Assembly: GCA_018697195.1 (NCBI GenBank)
Contig: CM031858.1
Location: 82,413,410 to 82,477,409 of the forward strand
Direction: 5' to 3'
From: Certhia americana
Taxonomy: Eukaryota; Chordata; Aves; Passeriformes; Certhiidae
Length of the DNA: 64,000 bases
In this document: positions 48,420 to 61,310 of the stretch, piece after piece
Layout of the letters: each line of letters opens with the position of its first letter
How positions within the stretch are numbered: the stretch's first letter is position 1
Notes under the pieces: generated by a model
Database searches by the model: none
What the model saw: the letters and a program-made list of their open reading frames with translations, nothing else
What the model was told of the DNA's origin: nothing
Made by a program: the position numbers and the translations under genes

Positions 48420-48530
48420 TGTGAGTCCTGGTGCCAGCCAGGGCAGGGTTAATTTTTTGCAGTAACTGGGAGGGGCATGGCCAAGACTCTGAGGTTGTTC
48501 TATATTACCTCATGCCTTCCTAAACCTCAA
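48420..48530 (+). mobile_element. 5' fragment of an endogenous-retrovirus LTR
   Basis: GTCCTGGTGCCAGCCAGGGC, then AGGGTTAATTTTTTGCAGTA, GGGAGGGGCATGGCCAAGAC and GAGGTTGTTCTATATTACCT follow the start of a widespread bird LTR with this order of motifs. Only about 110 bp are recognisable, so it is truncated. Confidence 0.6.
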
Positions 48531-49330
48531 CAGGTCATCCACAAAGAGTGAAAGAATATCCTATCCCAGGTCCTACATAGAAACCGTTTTAGTGAGAGAA
48601 TGCAATGCAGGTGATATAAATCTCATGACAATTTGACATTGCAGAAAGCCTCAAAGAATTTATCAATACTAATTCCAAACAAATTGATTTTAATTTATCT
48701 TTGTATAGTTTTTTGGTGGTTTCTAGAGCTGCAATGATCAGCACGTATGCTGGACGCTGATTTCCATGGCAATGCAGTAAGAATGCACATGACTTTTCAC
48801 TTGCCTGGGTGGAAGCTGAGGAAGCCCTGCCCCAGTGTCTCTGATTAGTCTGAAGTGTTATTAAAAGCTGTTCATCCCAGTCAGGCCAGGGTCACAGCTC
48901 TGGAGAGAAGGAAACTATGCACACAACAAGTCAACAAATAATGGAATCATTTGTGTCAGTACGACCCAGCCAACAACTCAGTGCCACTGACAACAACAAT
49001 CCACTTAAGGATTCTTGTTTCAGAATTCGGAGCAGGCCAAAGGATATGCTTGAGGGCACAAGGGGCCCAACTAGAGTGTGTCCTAGGGGAGTTGGATGTA
49101 GGGAAGTGGACTCACCCGGGTCTTGACAACTCTGAGGGCACCTCAAAGCAGCTCAATGTATGTGTCCAGGATGGCAAGTCAGCCTCAAACTCTGTTCCTG
49201 ACATGTGACCAACTCCCAGAGAATGCTTTTATGATTGCAGCCTGCTGCAAAATATGTTAGATAAGAGAACATTTGCAACCTCTTCAAATGATCATATTTT
49301 TTTCTGCTTCTGCTTCATCTATTAGATGAA
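48531..49330. other. Unclassified intergenic stretch
   Basis: About 48720-49210 is moderately GC-rich and open on both strands. It may be further retroelement sequence beyond the LTR fragment, but no family could be named. Confidence 0.3.
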
Positions 49331-49339
49331 GGCTGTCAT

Positions 49340-49700
49340 CTTCCTCTTAAGCTTTCTCTTCTTTAAGCTAGGAAGTCCCAGCTTGTTTAACCTTTTCAGA
49401 TGATATGTACATTACTTTAGCTGCTTTCCATTTTTATCATCAAAGTTCCATTAATTGATTTACATCTTTCTGGAAAATAAAGCTTTCCTAGTAGAATAAG
49501 CTAGCCTAGGCTTTATGTTTATACTTTCCTGTTTATAGCCTGTCTGTTTATACTTTTCAGAGTGATGTTTATCTCTTTTCACACTATCCTGACACTGTTA
49601 TGTCACAGTCTTCTCATCATCCTCCATAGTCTCTTGCATGTTTTTTCTGCATAATTGCTAGGGACACACTTCAAGTCATCCCACCCGATCTTCATGATGT
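49340..49700 (-). mobile_element. Ancient CR1 remnant (L3-like lineage)
   Basis: The plus strand CTTCTTTAAGCTAGGAAGTC, AACCTTTTCAGATGAT, TTTACATCTTTCTGGAAAAT and GAGTGATGTTTATCTCTTTT line up in order with the reverse complement of the turtle/crocodile-type CR1 C-terminal region. It is heavily diverged. Confidence 0.5.
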
Positions 49701-51100
49701 TTATAGTTCCTGCATAGGATTACTTGTCACCACCTTCTGCTGAATTTAATTTGTTTCATAACTTTCTTTCAGTAATTTTGTAATTCTTTTTTTCTTTTCA
49801 AAAGCTTCACTAGAGTCAGAGAAAGCAAAATCTGTAGCTTCTCCTTTGTCCAAATAGAGCAAGAAGTAGTGGACCTTTGCAGAGGATATTCTGATTAGAT
49901 ATTCAGGAAAGAATTTAACTGCCAAGAACAGCAGAAGTGTGGGATAGAGTGGGTGTAAAATCTTCATTGCTAAAGTCCTTTCAGATCAGGATCGACAGGC
50001 ATCTGTCAGGAGTGACATAAGCACAAGTACAAAAGTAGTTTATGCCAGTAATGGATAGATGAGGCTGCTTCCAATGGTTCTCTGCACAGAGGAAACCAAT
50101 AATTGTTTGCCGTTGCATGAGGTAGCAGAGTAAATTAACCACAGGCCAGTGAAAGAAGTCTCTATAAAGGAACAAAAACTATATTTTAATCACGTTTTTC
50201 AACATGTGGTCTTCAAAAGTAATTCATAAGGATTTCCAAAAAATATGAGGCAGCAGGTGCTTGGAAATATAACATGTATATATAGACAGAATCTATTGTT
50301 TGAAATTATTTTAAGCATGTTTATACAGAGACAAGGCATCAAAAATTATCTTGCATTAAAGGTGATATTTTTTCCACAAGTAATGCTGTTGAATATTTTT
50401 AATTTATTATTTAAAACCTTTTATATGATGCTCAAAAATTTGCTTCCACTTCTGCAGAAAGACATTGCACACCTCTTTGTGGTTTTCTCTCCTTCAGATT
50501 TAGAATCTCAGTTTGCAGTTGAGCAGAAGTGGCAGAAAGTTTCAAGACCTGATGATACAATAGTAAGCTTTTCATAGTGATATTCTCTGGGGCACAAGAA
50601 CAAAATAAACTTCATGCTTTGCATGGTAAGTACCATGCAGCAACTATCAGCAGGTTGGGTGGAATGAGAGAGCGTCCTGTTTTTTACAGTTCATAATGCT
50701 TCAAGTGCAGTGCTTCTTTATTATACTCTGGTTTCTGCAAAACAGCCTTGTGCTTCTGAAAACAGTAATTTAAAACCTGCAAGCTTCTGCAAGCAAAGTT
50801 AACCCAGGGGATCAAGAAGTTAATCTGAATTTCACAATAACACATTTCTTATTAAGTCTTTTTCTTTTTTTTCCTTTTTTTTTCTTCTTTTCTTTCTTTA
50901 TTCTAGCAAAAAGGATCCTTTTACGGAGTTGGTTCTTGTAATAATGTACAATGGCAAAAAAGAAATATCATAAGAGTAACTGTAAGCAAAAAAATACTGT
51001 TTAAACTAGTTTGGTTATGATATAATTGATGCCTTAGGTTTTAGCTATTAAATTTTTTGGACTCTGTGCTGTTTTAGTGGGTAGTTTTAGGTTTCATATT
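49701..51100. other. AT-rich intergenic DNA, no gene seen
   Basis: Contains a pyrimidine tract at 50868-50906. The frame at 50245-50577 is not recognised and lacks supporting signals. Confidence 0.5.
50868..50906. repeat. Polypyrimidine (T/C) tract
   Basis: Nearly pure T with scattered C for about 40 bases. Confidence 0.95.
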
Positions 51101-51109
51101 CAGTGTTAC

Positions 51110-51480
51110 TAAGCTCCCTCCACAGAGTAGCTAGACAAAACAATTCCTTCTCTAGTTTGATACTAAGGACAACTTTCAGGCCCAAGAACAAAAACAAAGG
51201 TGAAGTGAGAAGAAAAACAAGGAAGATGAAGCTTCATAACCTGAAGCTATGGTTGGACAGATTCTAATATGCTGATGGAACAAAACTTATAAAAATGTGA
51301 GACGAGACTTGTGACCCAGGTGTCCATCCAATGCACTTTAGGGTGCATTTTGGGTGTGTTCCATCTGGACTCTTGCTTGGCCAAAGAGTACCCATTGAGA
51401 CCTTTTAATGAATATTTTCTTTATCCTTAGCCCTGTCTAGTCTCTGTTCTAGGTCAGCCTCCCTCCAGAAGGTATCATCA
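51110..51480 (+). mobile_element. Probable endogenous-retrovirus LTR (decayed)
   Basis: The order of signals is that of an avian LTR: CCTGAAGCTATGGTTGGACA (51240), then a TATAAAAA box (51289), then CATTGAGACCTTTTAATGAA (51393), with AATGAATATT in place of the usual AATAAA signal. The U5-like AGCCTCCCTCCAGAAGGTAT (about 51455) follows. No internal viral coding sequence adjoins it. Confidence 0.5.
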
Positions 51481-53585
51481 TTACTGAAAATATACTGAAA
51501 TTATTGTAAATATTTATGCAGAAATTAACTGCACTCTGCTTCTTTTTGTGCAGAGATTCTTCCCTCAAAGCTCTGCAGCAGAGAAAGTATACTGTTGACC
51601 AAAGGAATACTTGGTGCAAATCCATAAAGCTTTGGGGAAGAGTGTTTATTTTAAAATTGTAGATTTCCCTAGCAACTAATATAAGTTAAGTCAAATACAA
51701 TATTGAAACCTGAAACAGTAGGTGCAAAATGGGACCTTTACTTCTTAAAATTTCTCTTTAAAGATAGTTTCATTTTCATTTAAAATAATTAATTCCCAAA
51801 CATATGATTGAGAATCAGCCAGAAGAATTTCATGCAGCGTTGCTGTAGAAGAGCCAAGCTGCAAAGAACTGTAAAACTGTACTAGGAATAGACTAACACA
51901 CAGGGGGATATATGCTTCTAAAATGAACCTAACAGTATTGTAATTACTTTCTCTTCAGATTATGGGAGATCTCCATGAATTACTCTGGCAGTATTTAAAC
52001 CCTTAGGCCATTTTCCTAATAGTGGTATAATGTTGTTGCATAACATACATTTCAAATACATGTATGTTTATATGAGCAATTTAGTGTAAAAACCAAGAAC
52101 ACTTATTTTAGTTCTGAAGGTAAACTCTCAGAGTTGGAATGCTGCTTTTTCCAATTGCCAATACTCTTTGCAAATGGTGCCCTGAAAGCCACTCTCCCCA
52201 ATCAGAGTGCTGCCATGCATGTGATCTGATGTGGCAAGAGCTGGGGACTGCTGGTAATAAACTGTTGAACTGAATAAATGGTTTTATGTACTGGCAACAA
52301 CAACATAAAGTTTTGCTCCTCTTTCCCTTCTCCCATCCCACTGACATTCTGCTTATGAAACAGCTGCTGGATCAGAACGACTTCACAGAGGTAGTCACAG
52401 CTCAGCTTTTATCTTGCCTGTGAGAGATTAACCTAAACCAGAGAAGACAGAACTATCAGGAGCTCTATCAGGAGAACAATGGTGTAAAATAAAGGACATT
52501 TTAAACACCATCAAAGAAATGTAAATAAGCAAAATTACTTTGCAGCACAGGGTTGTCTGCTGAGCAAAAAAGATGCACAAGAAATCAAATAAAGCAGACA
52601 TAAGAGACACCTTGAAATTGTGACTTGAGTCAGTACAAAATACTAACAATTTGTCTTACAGAATTAATTTCTAAATCCTCCAAATAACCATGCCGCAACA
52701 CAACATCAAGAAATTAACAGCTGGTGTGTGACAGTTGTTAGTCAAAATACCATACAGGACCATGAATCAAAAAAAAAGCTCAGTTATCTTGAAATAATGG
52801 AGTATCTGTTTTTGTAAGACAGTGTTAATCCAGTAATAGAAGGAAATAAAAATCCAGCAAATAAATAGGTTTGGCTTGAAAAACAGTAATATCATATACC
52901 CATTAAACCCTTCTTGCAATTCATGTCCACTCTAGAAATTTCTTAAGGTAAAAGTCGATGAGTAATGATCAGTAAATGGTATGTAATTTAATTTATTTAA
53001 TTTGACTAACTAACGAAACTTATGAGTACATAGTTATAACTCAACAACACCATTAAGGACAAACGAGAACTAGGATCTGTGTTTCAGAGGAGTTCTACCA
53101 TTTATGCTCCTTCAATGCATATTCCCTTATATTGGATCAATCAAGATTGCTTATGTTTCCCTTTTAATTGATAGTACTTTGCATCTGGCTGAGTCATGTA
53201 GAGTGAGATCTCTAACTTTTACTGAACTTTCAGAAGTGTGGTGCGTGTAACATTTTGTTTGTCCTTATCAGTCTTTTTTCATTCCAGTATGTCCACAGGC
53301 TTCTTGCTACATGTTTCTTATTTTGATTAGCTGCAAAAACAGGGGCCATATGCTCCTCCTCCCTCCCTTTTTTAAAAATAATCAGAGAGAAGCACATATT
53401 AAAAACCACAATTTAGTGATGGGAGAGGTGGAAAAACCCTGAATAACTCATGAACTTGCTTTTGCTGCCAGTTTGAAAAAAAACATCACCATTGGACTTC
53501 TGAGTGCAAGTCTAGGTTCATCAGATCGTCAGCTGCAAAGAATGTGTTATGGAGTGCTTAGAAAAGTGGTGTTGAGCCAGCCACC
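51481..53585. other. AT-rich intergenic DNA, no gene seen
   Basis: No gene or repeat family was recognised. Small open frames lack any family resemblance. Confidence 0.5.
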
Positions 53586-53589
53586 AGGA

Positions 53590-54850
53590 ATAGAAGTCAA
53601 CATGAGTTCACAACAGGAAAATAATATTTAACTAATTTTATATCCTTCTATGACAAGTCTTAGTTGGCGAAGAGAAGGGAGTGGATGCAGTTTTTCTGAT
53701 TTTAACAAGTAATTTTGTCCCTCAGAGCATCCTCCTGGGAAAGTTATCTGGCAGTGGGATGAGCAGGCTCATGGTGCATGGATGAAGAACAGGTCAGAGG
53801 GCACAGCTGACAGAGTTGTAGTGCCTGGGGCTGCATCTGTGCGGCACACAATCACCAGCAGTACTCTTCTGGGTTCTGCTCTTGGGCCAGTTCTGCCCAG
53901 TACCCTTAGGAGCAATCTGGGAGCAGGAGGCAAATCCACCAGTAGCAAGTTTGCTCCAGACCAAACTGGGAGGTGCCCTTGGCTGTTTTAAGGGACAAGA
54001 TGCCTTGCAGAGGGATCTAGGTAGATTGACATACTGGGTTATCAATGATAAATGGGATGAGATTTAACAAGTCAAAATGCCAGATCCTGCACCTAGGATA
54101 GAGTAACACCGGACACGACTATGAATTGTGAGAGGAGTGGCTGATGAGCAGGCCTGTGGGAAGGGAGATCTGAGGGTGCTGGTCAGCAGCAGTAGCTCAG
54201 TGTGAATCAGCAGAGCATTCTGTGACAGCCCAAGACCAAACCCCCTCCTGGGGAGCATCACACACAGCATCACCAACAGGACAAGAGACGTGATTATGCT
54301 GATGTATTCAGTGCTGGTGCAGCCTCAGGCCAAGTACTGGGTGCAGTGTTGGGCCCCACCATTTAAGAAGGCTGTGAAGGACCTTGAATATTCCCAGAGG
54401 AGGATAATAAAGCTGGTGATAGGGGTGAAAGGAATGTCCTGTGAGGAGCAGCTGAGGACTTTGGGCTTGTGTAGTTTGGAGAAAAGGAGTCTGAGTGGTG
54501 ATTTCATTGCTCTCTACAGCTCCCTGCAGAGGGAAGAGGAGAGGTAGGTGCTGAGCTCTTCTGCCTGGGATTCAGTGATAGGACTCCTGTCAATGGTTCA
54601 GAGCTGCACAAGGAGAGGTTCAGATGGCATTAGGAAGCATTTCTTTACTAAGAGGGTGGTCAAACACTGGAACAGGCTTCCTGCTGAGGTGGTCAAAACA
54701 CAAAGCCTGTCATCATTACAAGAGGCGTTTGGACTGTGCCCATAATAACCTGCTTTAAAACTTTGGTCAGTGCTGATGTGGTCAGGCATCAGGATGATCA
54801 GGATCAGGATGATTGTTGTAGGTCCCTCCAACTGAAATAGCCTGTTCTAT
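53590..54850 (+). mobile_element. CR1 LINE, reverse transcriptase C-terminal half and 3' UTR
   Basis: This is one of the longer CR1 copies here. It starts near ATATCCTTCTATGACAAG (53640). The RT landmark follows, where GTTTGCTCCAGACCAAACTG (about 53949) corresponds to the catalytic FADDTKL region but is altered. Next come GAGATTTAACAAGTCAAAAT, GCAGTGTTGGGCCCC, AGGAGCAGCTGAGGACTTTG, TTTCTTTACTAAGAGGGTGG and CACTGGAACAGGCTTCCTGC. It ends TAGGTCCCTCCAACTGAAAT near 54840. The frame 54290-54547 encodes the recognisable CR1 tail (VQPQAKYWVQCWAPPFKKAV, then SLEKRSLSGDFIALYSSLQ). Frameshifts make it inactive. Confidence 0.93.
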
Positions 54851-57800
54851 TTTAATCACACTGTAATTTTAAGACAGATAATTGATGATGATTTTTACTG
54901 CAGCTAGCTGCAGATAGTGAACCACAAAGTCACCTTGGTTAGATGCTTCCACCAAGAGCATATTTTAACTCAGAAAGATATTTAATGAGCTGTTGTAAGC
55001 ATAGGCATGTATCTTGCTCCAGATTCATCCTTCCTCTTTTGATTCTGTTCCTGCCCCACAGCAGTTGTATAAAACATAGAAGTCATATCAGAAAAAATCT
55101 TTACTTAACATGGCAAAGCCATGTCATGGACAAGGAAGAACAACTAGTTTCATAAAGAAAGAATACATGTCTGGATGCTGTAGCAGAGCTGACACTGGCT
55201 ATAAAAAGTTAATATGGTTTTCCTTATCAGGGACAATTTCTTCCTAGCATATCAAAGGGCAGACTGGAAATCCCTGAGGTGTGAAAGGTAGAAACGACAG
55301 AATGAGAAAAAGTCTCATATATAATCTTACTTTACGAGGCTTCCTTTTATTTTTGTCTCCCTTTACTTCACCAATAACATGTTTCCAGTTACGATGCTTT
55401 GATGGATACAGAAATCAGAATGCTCTGGAGATCACAAATAACNNNNNNNNNNATAGTGGGGTATTCCTCAGAGCATGGCCTAATGATTATACAGGTATAA
55501 ACACTGCTAAGTCCTTCTTTCTGAAATTCAGCAAGCATTTCCCAGAAGAAGTTTTGCTTGTCCAGTGGGAGATTGTCACAGATGTCCTTGAGGTAGAGTA
55601 CCCATCCTTGGGATCACCAAGATCGCCACCCCTGCTTAAAAAACCTATTTCCCAAAAGGCTGTTTGCATAACCCATACTTCAGTAAATTGAGTTTTAAAT
55701 TGAGCTGTGCTGTATTGCTGGAAAAAAAATATGGCAGTCATCAATGTTCAGTTAAAAAACACTGAATATTAGATATGGAATTTCAAAATTTTATTGGAAG
55801 AGAACCTGAGACTGTTACATGCAGACTGAGAAGCATATATTGAAAACAAATATTAGTTTACTATTTAGAGTTTCCTCTAGTCTGTAGACTTCTTTTGTTT
55901 CAGATTTTGCTGACTGATATATTTTGCTATAAAGTACTTAATTTTTTTATTGGTTCTGAACATGGGCTCACTCCCAAACTTATTTTCAAATTCCACTGAA
56001 GACTCTTAGTGGCAAGTGTTGGTGAAATCATTTTTATTATATTCATTTTACTGATTTTTAGAGGAAAAACTCTATCTATACTGGTGGTATGAATGTTCAT
56101 TAACTAGCTGGAATGAATTAAACTACAGTGAAAGAGTGCTAAATTAAATGCATTCAAGTAAAAGGAAGCATTACTCACAGGCGCCAAGCATCTGCCTGAG
56201 ATGAAATAAGCGTCAAACACTGGAAGCAGCAAAGCCTTGTTTCACTGTGGAGAGAAATTCTCTTAAGCCTTTACACTCAAGAAGTTAAATCAATGTACTG
56301 GACTGGCTGCAGTTAAAAATAATTGACAGCCTATAGGACAAACAACTGAGATAATGCTGAACAAATAAGGACAGCCCAATAAATTACTGAAATGCATGCA
56401 GCAGTGTGAAAGGGTTATTTTCATGGATTTGGAAAGGGCAGATTTGTTTAGGGCAGAGAATGACAAAGATCTATGAGAACAGTGAAGGAACAACAAGATG
56501 TAGCACATATATTTTCTTCATTTTTAGAAAAAATATTGCTTTATTCATTAGGAATAAATAAGAAAATGCTTGCCTCTTTAAAAAATGCACTGAGTTGTAA
56601 CATGCATATAAAAATAAAGTAAAAAATTGCAGAAAAGCCACAAATATTAAATATCAAAATACTGCACAGAGCAATTCCACATGTTTTCTCAAATATATAA
56701 AAGAAAGGGCATAAGGAAAACACAGCAAAAAAATCTTTAATTAAGAAGATCTTTTTACTGGCAAACTAAAGACCTGTCTTCTTTCTGGGCACAGACCTGT
56801 CACCACAGTACATTCCAGAGAGTGGTGTATCACAGACTCTTAACCAAAAATCCTTGTTCTGCATCTAAATTTTCCTAGTGTACTAGCTTTGTGATACAAC
56901 ATCACTTTTGCACTCATTTGTCTTTAGATATTGTCTGAAAATAGGAAAAAAGTTTACACATATTAGACACTATCAGTTTTTATTTCAGCCACCTGAATAC
57001 TAATTTCTGATATGTATTTCTGATATATACTAATAAAGGTTTGGGTAGGTGATCTGTAAAAGACTCAGCCCAAAATCAACTTCCTTTTCTCTTAAAAGTT
57101 TCTAAAAGGACATATTGTTTGAAACAACTTCATCAGGTGTAGTTCCATATTTTCAGACATGATAAACAAATTTTTTTTGTAAAATTGTATGCTTAATTAG
57201 ACAAGAAAAGGTCAAAGCTAGAAGTCATGATTTCAGAAGGGCTTGGAGGAGAGAGGAAAAAACCCACTGTTTTTTTTATTCTATCAGAATTTTAAATAAA
57301 GACATAAGAAGTTCTGCACTTTGGTCCCTTCCTCCCCTCCCATTTTTTTCCCCCTCTGCAACTCACTTATATAAAATTAAGATGTTCATTATGTACTGCA
57401 TTTGTCTATTTAATCTTTGAAGTGTAATGAGGTATGGGGAAGAAAGTCATATTTATCTTTCTATATAAATTGCAGAAGTTTATTTCTTTGATTCATTATC
57501 TATCACATAGAGGTTGAATGAACACAGGAATACTTTCAAAGGGAAAATAAGGACTTATGCCAACTATTTGAGGGTAGAACAACAATTTTTTATGTATAGT
57601 CTTTGAGTTTCATATTTCATTGATGGGAGTGTTTTAAAGGAAGAGCACATACTTGTTTTCTGAAAAGATTAAGAAAGTTCTCCTAAAACATTTCAAAGAC
57701 TACTAGGATGGCTGACAAATTTGACTAGTTTTTCTTTTTCTGTTGCCTATTGTTGGGGACATGAGAGGAAACATTTTTCCTATGTTACATGCCAAAATAG

Positions 57801-60585
57801 CTGTCAAATTCACTACTTCTGGTAATTTACAGAATATCATATAATGTTTAGATCAGAATATTAAATCTTTCAGAAAGGTATTTTATACTTTTTGCTTTTT
57901 ACTTGTAAATGAATGCATTTTGCTGAAAGGTCCTAATGCAAGTTAAGCATTCAGTCTTATGTTAAAGCTGGTAGTGCTTGCAGTCTGTGTACAGGGCACA
58001 CTGACTAAGAGTTCTGCTTCTGTTACTCAACATTTGGGGATGTAGATTTATGGCTGAGTTTTCAAAGAATGTTCAAACATCATGTTTTTAAAAATTTCTG
58101 CTATTTCTAGCTGAAAACATTTAGCATCACGTAAATCATAGTATAAAGACTTCTGTATATCTATAATATTGTCGGATTCTTAACAGACCCTGTTATGCAG
58201 TTAGCAAACAATATGAGGCAGTGAAGGAAATAACATGAGAAGTGCCATTTCTTCTTTCCCAAAGCTTCAGTTCTTGTATTATTTTCTGTCACATCTAAAA
58301 CCAATTTGTAATGAGCAGAACTCAAGTAACATAAGGAGCAGCAAATGTTTCCTTTCCTACAACAGTACTATGGAAGGAAGAAGTGTTATAATTATTGGTG
58401 AATCAGAACAGCAAAAGCACGTTGTCTGCAAATCATGAGGAAGGAGATTTCTGGTTTGGGATTTCACTTTCACAGTTATTTTCATTCATTTTCTTCTGCT
58501 GTTTTGTCCAGAACCGCACCCTTCCCTAAGCTTTCCACAGTTATATCCAAGGTGCATTGGAGACCAAGAAAGAATCAATAATCAAATGGACTCAGATGTT
58601 CTCATGCAATAGAACTATTCAGACTCCCTTTGTTTTCACAAAAAGCTCTGGAAACATGTGCTGTCCATTTTCCAACTGGTGCTAACATTTTGCAGAAAAA
58701 TGGTAAAACCATGGAAAACTCTTGTAGATGACACTGACTCCACAGACACAGTTTATTGCTATATGGCTGACTACCTACCCCAAAGGAGAGTTGTGAAGTG
58801 AGGGTGAATAGAAGTGGAAAGCAGTACAGGCTGATGAAAAGTGTGCAGCATTCAGCTCTGAATAAACCTGCCACACACCTGTAAGGGTCTACCAATATGC
58901 AGTTTGTGTGGGTTACAAACTCCAAGCTGTTTGTTGCCTCTCTCCCAGCCCTGGAAGCTCTGGGATCCCTGGGAAGCAGACCAAGGCACTCCCAGCTCCA
59001 GACAGCCTCCAGCAGTCCCCTCAGCCTCTTGTTAAAGATGCACAGATCAAGTGCCAGCAAATGAAATGATGTTGTTGTCATAACCTAAAACTTACATGTC
59101 CCATAGGAGATATATTTTCTTTGTGAAATGTGCAACAGCAGCTGATAAAGCATGCACAAGATCATTACTGACTGCTTTTTTCTATTATATGTTTCAAATG
59201 CAGAAACAACTGCTCTGAGAGAAATGTATCTTGGTTTTGTTCCTCTTATTCTGAGACATAGTAGAATATTTCCATTTTTTTAATTGCCTTTTGTTACATT
59301 TTGCTGTCTTTCCAATGCTGTTTTCCCTTCATTCATGCAAAAGCAGCCAGGATTTTGCATTAGTCTTTTCACAGTCTGGTTTTCACTATGAAATGTTCAG
59401 ATCTCAGTGGAAAACGTACCAAAAAAGGTTTGCAGCAAGTTGTCAATGTCTCACTCCGACTTTTATTTTTCCAGAGGACATTTTAACCACTTTGCTATCT
59501 AATAATTCAGTAATTTTCCTCAGTGGCCACTTTGATGGGACTGTTTAGAATAACTGTAGGCAGCTAAATTTTGTATGACTTGGGTCATTTAAAAAATGCT
59601 CTGAATGTTTCTCATGCCACTCTGGCTTAGACTGCTTTGAGTCATGTTGTGCCAGTCATGGTTCAGTCTTCATCCTAGCCATCTCTCTCTCCCAGTCTAG
59701 CATTTCAGACCATTAATAAAAACATTTGGAAGCATTTGTATGAAATATTATGGCATAGATACAAGTAAACCAGTGCTAGTAATATTATCACTTTCAAATA
59801 TCTGAACATTGGAGCTGAAACATAACAATAATAATAAAAGTCATAGCAATTATATCAGTAAAAAAAAAAGGATAGATCACATTCATTCACTGTGCAAGTA
59901 ATTAAACTGTGATGTATTGAACTAATGCTTATGACAACAATACTGTTTATGTTTCCTGGGTTTTCTGCAGAAATACCCCAATATTGCTTATTGTTTGATT
60001 CCAAGTTTTATATCTTATTAAACATACTGTTAAAGCTCTTGCAACCATGAAGTGTGTGTATTTTGACTCCTCTCTTCTGTATGTCATCTTATTTTGAAAT
60101 GTTCCACTCAATGTCACAGTAATCTTTTTGTCCAAGGCCATGGCAGACAGCAATTGCCCATAATCTGTGAAATAGGTTTATACAAGCCATCTCCCACCCA
60201 AGGTAGTGTGATATGTAATTCTAGAACATTCAGAATGCCAAGCATTGTATCTTTGCTTTTTTCATGCTTTCTTCCTGTAAATTGCAAGTAGCAAGACAAG
60301 CTTTGTCTTTTTCTAAAAGATATATGGCTTCAGGTCATCTTATGTAATTATTACAGTGCTAAAATACTGCAGTGAATTAATCTGGAATTTTTTGACCCCC
60401 TCAGCAGCCTGTCTTAATGTTTTAAATACAGGTTGCCCATTCAATAGTGTACTCAAATCCTCATTCTGGTGTTTGCTTTTTTGGGGGGTTTTTGCGAGTT
60501 TTGTTTGTTTACCTCTATCTCCACATACATAAAGGCACAGAAGTTCTGGATTCTAGGTATTTTCATGAGCAGGTCTTATTCAAAA
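54851..60585. other. Intergenic DNA, no gene seen
   Basis: AT-rich with no recognised repeat. It includes the assembly gap and a 159-codon minus-strand frame (58602-59081) that matches nothing I know. Confidence 0.45.
55443..55452. other. Assembly gap, 10 N
   Basis: Ten N in a row. The true length and content are unknown, so frames crossing it (55281-55691) are unreliable. Confidence 0.99.
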
Positions 60586-60590
60586 CCACT

Positions 60591-61310
60591 CACAGAAACA
60601 CAGAATCACAGAATGGGTAAGATTGAAAGGGATCACCAGTGGACTCATCTGGTCCAACCTCCCTGCTGGAGCAGGGTCACCCTAGAGCACAGGATTGCAT
60701 CCAGACACAGATTAAATAGCTCCACAATTGAGTTTGTTTAAAATCTGTGCTTATACTGATATTTGAGATTTGAGTGAAATAGCATCAAAAAACTCCATAA
60801 TTTGGATAAACGTTCTTAGGTGCCATAAAATAAAGGTCTTCTAACCATGCTAGAGATGAAAAGATTTCGTCTGAAAATTCTGCTTTCCATCGTGGGCTAT
60901 TATTTTCATTTTAATACAGTACCCTGCCCACTTCATTGCCCTAAATTGCTGCATTGTGTCTCCTCATACACCTTGTGCTGCAGTCCTCTGAGTTTCCTGA
61001 TAACCCTCCACTGGACTTGCACCAGGACAGCCATGTATTTCTCCCACTGGGAAGCCCTCAGGCAGGCACACAAGTCCAGCTGGGAAACCCTAGTGCTAAA
61101 CAGAGGGGAGTTATAAGCCTCCTTTGGCTTGCTGGCTATGCTCTTGCTACCACAGCTGTTGAGCATTCCCTGCAGAGGCAGTCGGCTCGCCCATGTTTAC
61201 TTAAAGTCGTTGTTGTACACCACGATTCCCCACCCCCTTTCTGCAAACATCCAGCTGGTGCCCAGCCTGTATTGCTGCAGAGCGATTCCATCCCATGTGT
61301 GAGATTTCTG
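60591..61310 (-). mobile_element. CR1 LINE 3' portion with a central unmatched segment
   Basis: It opens CACAGAAACACAGAATCACA then TCATCTGGTCCAACCTCCCT, the reverse complement of the CR1 terminus. Matching lapses at about 60745-60930, then resumes with CCCTCCACTGGACTTGCACC, GAAGCCCTCAGGCAGGCACA, TAGTGCTAAACAGAGGGGAG and TGGTGCCCAGCCTGTATTGC. It ends near 61310. The middle segment may be an insertion replacing the usual sequence, or strong divergence. Confidence 0.88.

Noticed and set aside
54290..54547. Small protein-coding gene
   Set aside because: It is the C-terminal remnant of CR1 ORF2 within a longer, damaged copy.
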